Assembly: GCA_024663395.1 (NCBI GenBank) | Contig: JANFAH010000002.1 | Coordinates: forward strand, 3,224,001 to 3,288,000 | From: Pisolithus tinctorius | Taxonomy: Eukaryota > Basidiomycota > Agaricomycetes > Boletales > Pisolithaceae | Direction of reading: 5' to 3' | DNA: 64,000 nucleotides | In this document: positions 60,186 to 64,000 of the stretch, in pieces | Layout of the letters: each line of letters opens with the position of its first letter | How positions within the stretch are numbered: position 1 is the stretch's first letter | The notes under the pieces: generated by a model | The model's input: the letters and a program-made list of their open reading frames with translations, nothing else | Told to the model about the DNA's origin: nothing | Databases searched by the model: none | Made by a program: the position numbers and the translations under genes

Positions 60186-61231
60186 ATGTCTATTCGCCGG
60201 TCCAGAACACCCTACGACCAAGAACTCTTGCCTGACCTGACCCAGGCGACGAGCGAAGAGCTGCGGGTGGGCAGCGACGATGACGACGAGGCCACCCAGG
60301 GAAAGCTGGCCGAGCGCAAGAGGTGCAAGGCGAAGGTGCAGGAGGAAGCCCGGTTGGAGGCTGAGAGGCAGGAGCAAGCCTGGCTCGAAGAGGAGAGGGC
60401 GCACGCAGAGGCTGAGGCGCAGAGAGTAGAGGCCGCGCGCAAGGCTGAAGAAGCCAGAAAGGCAGAGGAGAGCCGGCGGGCAGACGCCCTGGTGGGTAGT
60501 TCGGCCAGGACCAGTTCAAACATTGAGGTGATGGACCCTCGGTGAGTACTGTGATGATTACCACCGGTGTTGATAACTAACACTCCACCAGCTGCCTTCG
60601 CTGCACCTGGACCAACATGCCCTGTCTGCGCAGCACTGACAGTAAGAAGAGGCGCCTGGCATGCAACCGGTGCAATGAGCTCAAGGAGCGTTGCTGGTGG
60701 CTGGTCAAAGGTGAGACCAGTTCCGGTGTCGGACCGGCTGGGGACAAGGGGAAGAGGAAGGCCGATGTGACCTCCCCTCGTGCCGGGGAGAAGAAGAAAA
60801 GATCGAGGCGGCCATCCGCCAAAGTACTTGAAGGTGCAGGTGACAAGGATGACGTAGGTGAGGGCCCATTGACGTTGAAGAAGACAGGTGACGAGGTCGA
60901 AGCCGGTCTGGTGACCGGTGATCAAATGGAGCGCTTGATCAAAGCGGTCGAGCGTGTTGCTGACAACATGGCCAGCCTTGCGACAGTGCAAAGAGAAGTC
61001 TCCCGAAACTTCTACCGGTTCGCCCAATCGTATGAGACTTACGTCAAAGAGTGCTTTGAGTTTTTGGCGCCGGACGTGCCTTCAGACTGGGACACTACCG
61101 ACAAGGAGGACAGGGACGTCGAGGGGCTCGATGATGAGCTGGAGGGGCTGAGGGAGGAAGAGGAGGACAGCCAGTCCCAGTCTGAGTCAGGTGACCAGGC
61201 CGGTGCCAGTCCCGCTGGGTCCCAAGTCTGA
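60186..61231 (+). CDS. antisense Cys-cluster protein inside element 3, 331 aa
   Basis: The exons are 60186–60541 and 60592–61231, joined by a 50-nt GT–AG intron with a CTAAC branch site. It is encoded on the strand opposite to pol, between the polypurine tract and the chromodomain stop. The N-terminal 110 residues include a charged coiled coil rich in Glu, Ala and Arg. Across the splice comes a compact cysteine array, CLRCTWTNMPC … CNRCNELKERC, of six Cys in two C-x2-C-based groups, reminiscent of but not identical to the fungal Zn2Cys6 cluster. Then come a basic stretch (KKKRSRR), a helical region and an acidic tail. DNA or RNA binding is likely but unproven. Similar proteins seem to accompany gypsy elements in other Agaricomycetes (recollection, unchecked). 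Confidence 0.75.
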
Positions 61232-61412
61232 GGTCGCATGCGTGTAGAGTAGTACCTTCCCTTTCTGTATGCTTTGTGAATGCCAATGCCTGGTTCCGGT
61301 TCTGAAGTATGAAAGAAAACAATATAAAGAAAAGTAAAGGAAATCAAGACATGGTAAGTACTAGATAGGAGAAACAGATAAGGGGAAAGGAAAACTTGAG
61401 ACTGGTTCTGGA

Positions 61413-62828
61413 TTATTTCTGAAAGGGACCGGGTTTGTCCAGGTACCAGTCATGATACTCTTGAATGAGTTCTGAAGTGTTGTCCAGCTCTGTTGCTAGT
61501 ACCCAGGTAGTTTCTTCGTCAGTTCCCTCATAACCAGTCCACTGGACCAGGTACTGTAACCAACACTTTCTGCGCCGGTTGACCTTTGAATCGAGTATCT
61601 CTGCTACTTCGAATTCTAAGTCGCTGTCAACATCTACTGGTGGGGGTGGAGGTTGAGTCCGGTTGGGTATGGTGTTTGGGATGGCCAGTTCAAGCTGGGA
61701 TATGTGGAAGACCGGGTGAACAGCACGCATAGAGTCTGGTAAACACAGGGTGAACGAGTGAGAGCCAGCCTGGGCTATTATGGGATAGGGCCCAAGGTTC
61801 TTCTTGCTCAGTTTCTTGGAGGGCCAGGTCGACTGGAAGTACTTGGCTTTTACATAGACATTGTCACCCACTTTGAAGTCTGGGGCCAGCATGCACTTAG
61901 CATCTGCCGGTCCTTGGTAGTGTTGCTGGGCGAGAGCCATTTCTTCACGTAGGTACTGGTGCAGTGAATCTAAGTCGACTGCGTAATCACGAGCCCGGTT
62001 GGATGTGAGATCGCACTCAGGGAAGACCGAGATATTAGGGTGATAACCCTTATTAGTGAAGAAGGGTGATACCCCGGTCGTAGTGCTGGGTGCATTGTTG
62101 TAAGCGAACTCAGCTAGTGGTAGTAGTTCGGCCCAGTTGTCCTGCTGATAGTTGCAGTAGACCCGGAGATACTGTTCGAGGGTCTGGTTGGTGCGCTCTG
62201 TCTGACCATCCCCCTCTGGGTGATACCCGGAGGTGAAATGTAGACGCATGTCTAGAGCTTTACCTAGAGACCAGAAGAAGTGAGATACAAACTCTGATCC
62301 CCAGTCTGAGGTTACATGAGCCGGTACACCGTGCTTAGAGAACATGTGCATGAGGAAGAGTTTGGCGAGCTCAGGGGCTGTGATGGTGTTGTGAGTAGGT
62401 ATGAAGATGGCTTGCTTTGAGAGCCGGTCGACCATGACGAGGATTGCGGTAAAGCCGGTTGAGGCCGGGAGTTGCTTGAGTAGGCCATAAGGCTGGTGGC
62501 AGGGTACCTTGGCCTGGGCACAGGTAGTACAAGACCGGACATAGTCCTTGACAAATGTCCTTAGGCTGGGCCAAGTGTATTCACGCTGGATGAGCTCTAG
62601 AGTTCTGTTTTGGCCGAAGTGGCCGGACAAGGGATGGTCGTGTTTAAACCTCAAGACACGAAGGCGAAGGTCATTAGAGTCCGGTACATAGATTCTTCCA
62701 TCTAGACAGAGGAAGCTGGTGTCATCAACCGACCACCGGGAATCTGATGTGTCTGAGAACCGGACTTGGGCGACCAGGTCTGAGGGTAGGGCTGAGAGAA
62801 TATCATTATGCAACTTCTCCACGTCCAT
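61413..62828 (-). pseudogene. integrase–chromodomain part of element 3 pol
   Basis: The frame has the HHCC region (HDHPLSGHFG … CTTC), the DDE core (MVDRLSKQAIF, TSDWGSEF, GQTERTNQ), the GPY-type module (LGPYPIIAQAGSH) and a C-terminal chromodomain (FEVAEILDSK … YLVQWTGY … TTWV). No internal stop is present. It is separated from RT–RNase H only by the 5-bp duplication at 62871–62880, so it could be revived by a copy lacking that lesion or be intact in sister copies. Confidence 0.88.
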
Positions 62829-64000
62829 TAGTGCAACAGCACGTAGGACCAGGTATTCAAGGTAGGTGGCGCGCAGCGCAGGAAGGTGGCTAGCTGTTCC
62901 TGTGTGAAGACCAGTCTGAGATTCTGTGGGTTGACCCGGGCATAGTCACTATCCCCCTCTTTGGGGTAGATGTCCCATCGTCTAGTTAGGGCGTCAGGTT
63001 TAGCACCGAGTTTACCAGGTCTGAACCGGATAACCATATTGAATTGCGACAGAAACTCAGACCAGCGCGCCTGGCGCTGGGTTAAAACCTTTGAGGTGGA
63101 GAAGTACTCCAGGTTCTTGTGATCGGTGACAACGTCAACCGGTACTGCAGAGCCTTCTAAGTAATGCCGCCATGTCTGGAATGCCTCGAAGATCGTGAGT
63201 AATTCCTTATCATGGGTGTCATAATTTAGCTCTGGGGCTGTCAGGGTACAAGAATAAAATGTGACTGGCTGGATTTGACCATCACCACCGGTGATGGACA
63301 AAATACCAGCTATGGTGTAATCAGAAGCATCAGTCTCGACAGTAATAGGAGCTTCCAGGGAAAAGTGAGTTAGGACCGGGGCAGTAGTGAAGGCCTGCTT
63401 GAGTTTATTGAAAGACCGGCAGCACTCCTCAGAAAAACTCCAGGGAGTACCTTTGCGTGTCAACCGGGTTAGAGGTACCACTATGTCCGAGTAGTTAAAA
63501 ATGAACTGGCGGTAGAAATTGGCGAAACCCAGGAAGGACTGAATGTCCTTTACCTTCCGGGGCTCAGGCCAGTCGCAGATAGCTTTGACTTTCTCTGAAG
63601 ACATGGTAAGGCCGGCTGGGGACAAGTGGTAACCCAAGTATTCCACAGAGTCTGAGTGGAATTCGCACTTCTCCGGTTTGGCATACAGGCCATGCAACTG
63701 GAGCCGGTGAAGAACCTCCCGGACATGCTGCTTGTGTGATGACTCATCTCCGGAGTAGATTAAAATGTTGTCAAGGTAGACAATGATGCAGACATCTAGC
63801 ATATCTGCAAAGATTGAATTGACGAACCGCTGGAAGGTGGCCGGGGCATTGGTAAGACCAAAAGGCATTACCAACCACTCGTAAGACCCATAGCGCATTC
63901 TGAAGGCAGTTTTCCACTCATCCCCAGGTGCAATCCGGACAAGGTGGTACGCATGCCTTAAGTCGATCTTAGTGTAGATTTTGGCATGGCTAGGGGAGTC
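62828..64000 (-). pseudogene. reverse transcriptase–RNase H of element 3, 5' part outside window
   Basis: The open frame enters from the right edge (YTKIDLRHAYHLVRI), passes through MPFGLTNAPATFQRF and the catalytic box VYLDNILIYS, then the FLGFANFYRQFI connection and RNase H (ITVETDASDYTIAG … TDHKNLEYF). The second Asp of the YxDD box is Asn, a variant I believe occurs in some active gypsy elements. A tandem GCGCA duplication (plus strand 62871–62880) then throws the frame, so the chain ends early at 62828. Confidence 0.85.

Larger units (their letters stand above)
59468..64000 (-). mobile_element. element 3: chromodomain Ty3/gypsy retrotransposon, partial
   Basis: Its 3' LTR (59468–60054), hairpin and polypurine tract, an antisense gene, integrase–chromodomain and RT–RNase H are in the window. 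Protease, gag and the 5' LTR lie beyond the right edge. It is inserted within the gag of element 2. The single obvious lesion is a 5-bp duplication in pol. Confidence 0.88.

Overview
The window comes from a filamentous fungus, almost certainly an Agaricomycete (Basidiomycota). The evidence is genes cut by many 45–60 nt GT–AG introns, intergenic gaps of about 100–200 bp, mostly alternating gene orientation, and chromodomain Ty3/gypsy retrotransposons. The repeat families would suit a Rhizoctonia/Ceratobasidium-type genome, but this cannot be settled from the sequence alone. Intron positions were inferred by hand from splice signals, reading-frame continuity and expected protein motifs. For nearly every gene the summed exons give a length divisible by three.

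Positions 1–43,563 are gene-rich. In order they hold: a small C2H2 protein; an unknown coiled-coil protein; an unknown polyproline protein; a four-helix MARVEL-like membrane protein; an SH3 protein; pICln; the OLA1 ATPase; a small secreted or GPI-like protein; a UPF0014/FetB-like membrane protein; Mediator subunit 25; a PITH-domain protein; a short UBX protein; UBA4; APC10/DOC1; a DDT/WHIM/PHD chromatin protein; an Alba/Rpp25 protein; the DEAD-box helicase DBP2; a small unknown protein; an RS-tailed cyclophilin; eIF4B; ARPC2; nicotinate phosphoribosyltransferase; RRP41; TRM8; and mitochondrial citrate synthase. These are housekeeping genes for RNA processing, translation, tRNA modification, cell-cycle proteolysis, chromatin and metabolism. 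Many sit head-to-head over about 100 bp and probably share bidirectional promoters.

From 43,564 to the end the window is transposable-element territory. A near-perfect 243-bp inverted repeat is followed by element 0, whose gag is broken only by in-frame TGA codons. Element 0 is interrupted by element 1, a reversed LTR element with a long purine-rich non-coding interior. A solo LTR of the same family, flanked by the 5-bp duplication GTGCC, sits inside that interior. Element 2 is a decayed gypsy element with a gag–pro −1 frameshift signal and an extra ORF placed after the chromodomain through a TAATG stop/start overlap. Element 3 is a younger gypsy element inserted into the gag of element 2 and running off the right edge. 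It carries an intron-containing gene on the opposite strand that encodes a Cys-cluster protein. Elements 1, 2 and 3 share a covarying hairpin beside the polypurine tract.

The most interesting material is in the mobile region: the antisense zinc-cluster gene, the third ORF with stop/restart coupling, the −1 slippery site, the covarying hairpin and the transition-only decay. In the gene-rich part the notable points are three apparent GC–AG introns, a long repeat-bearing DBP2 intron at a position reported as conserved, and a four-nucleotide first coding exon in eIF4B.
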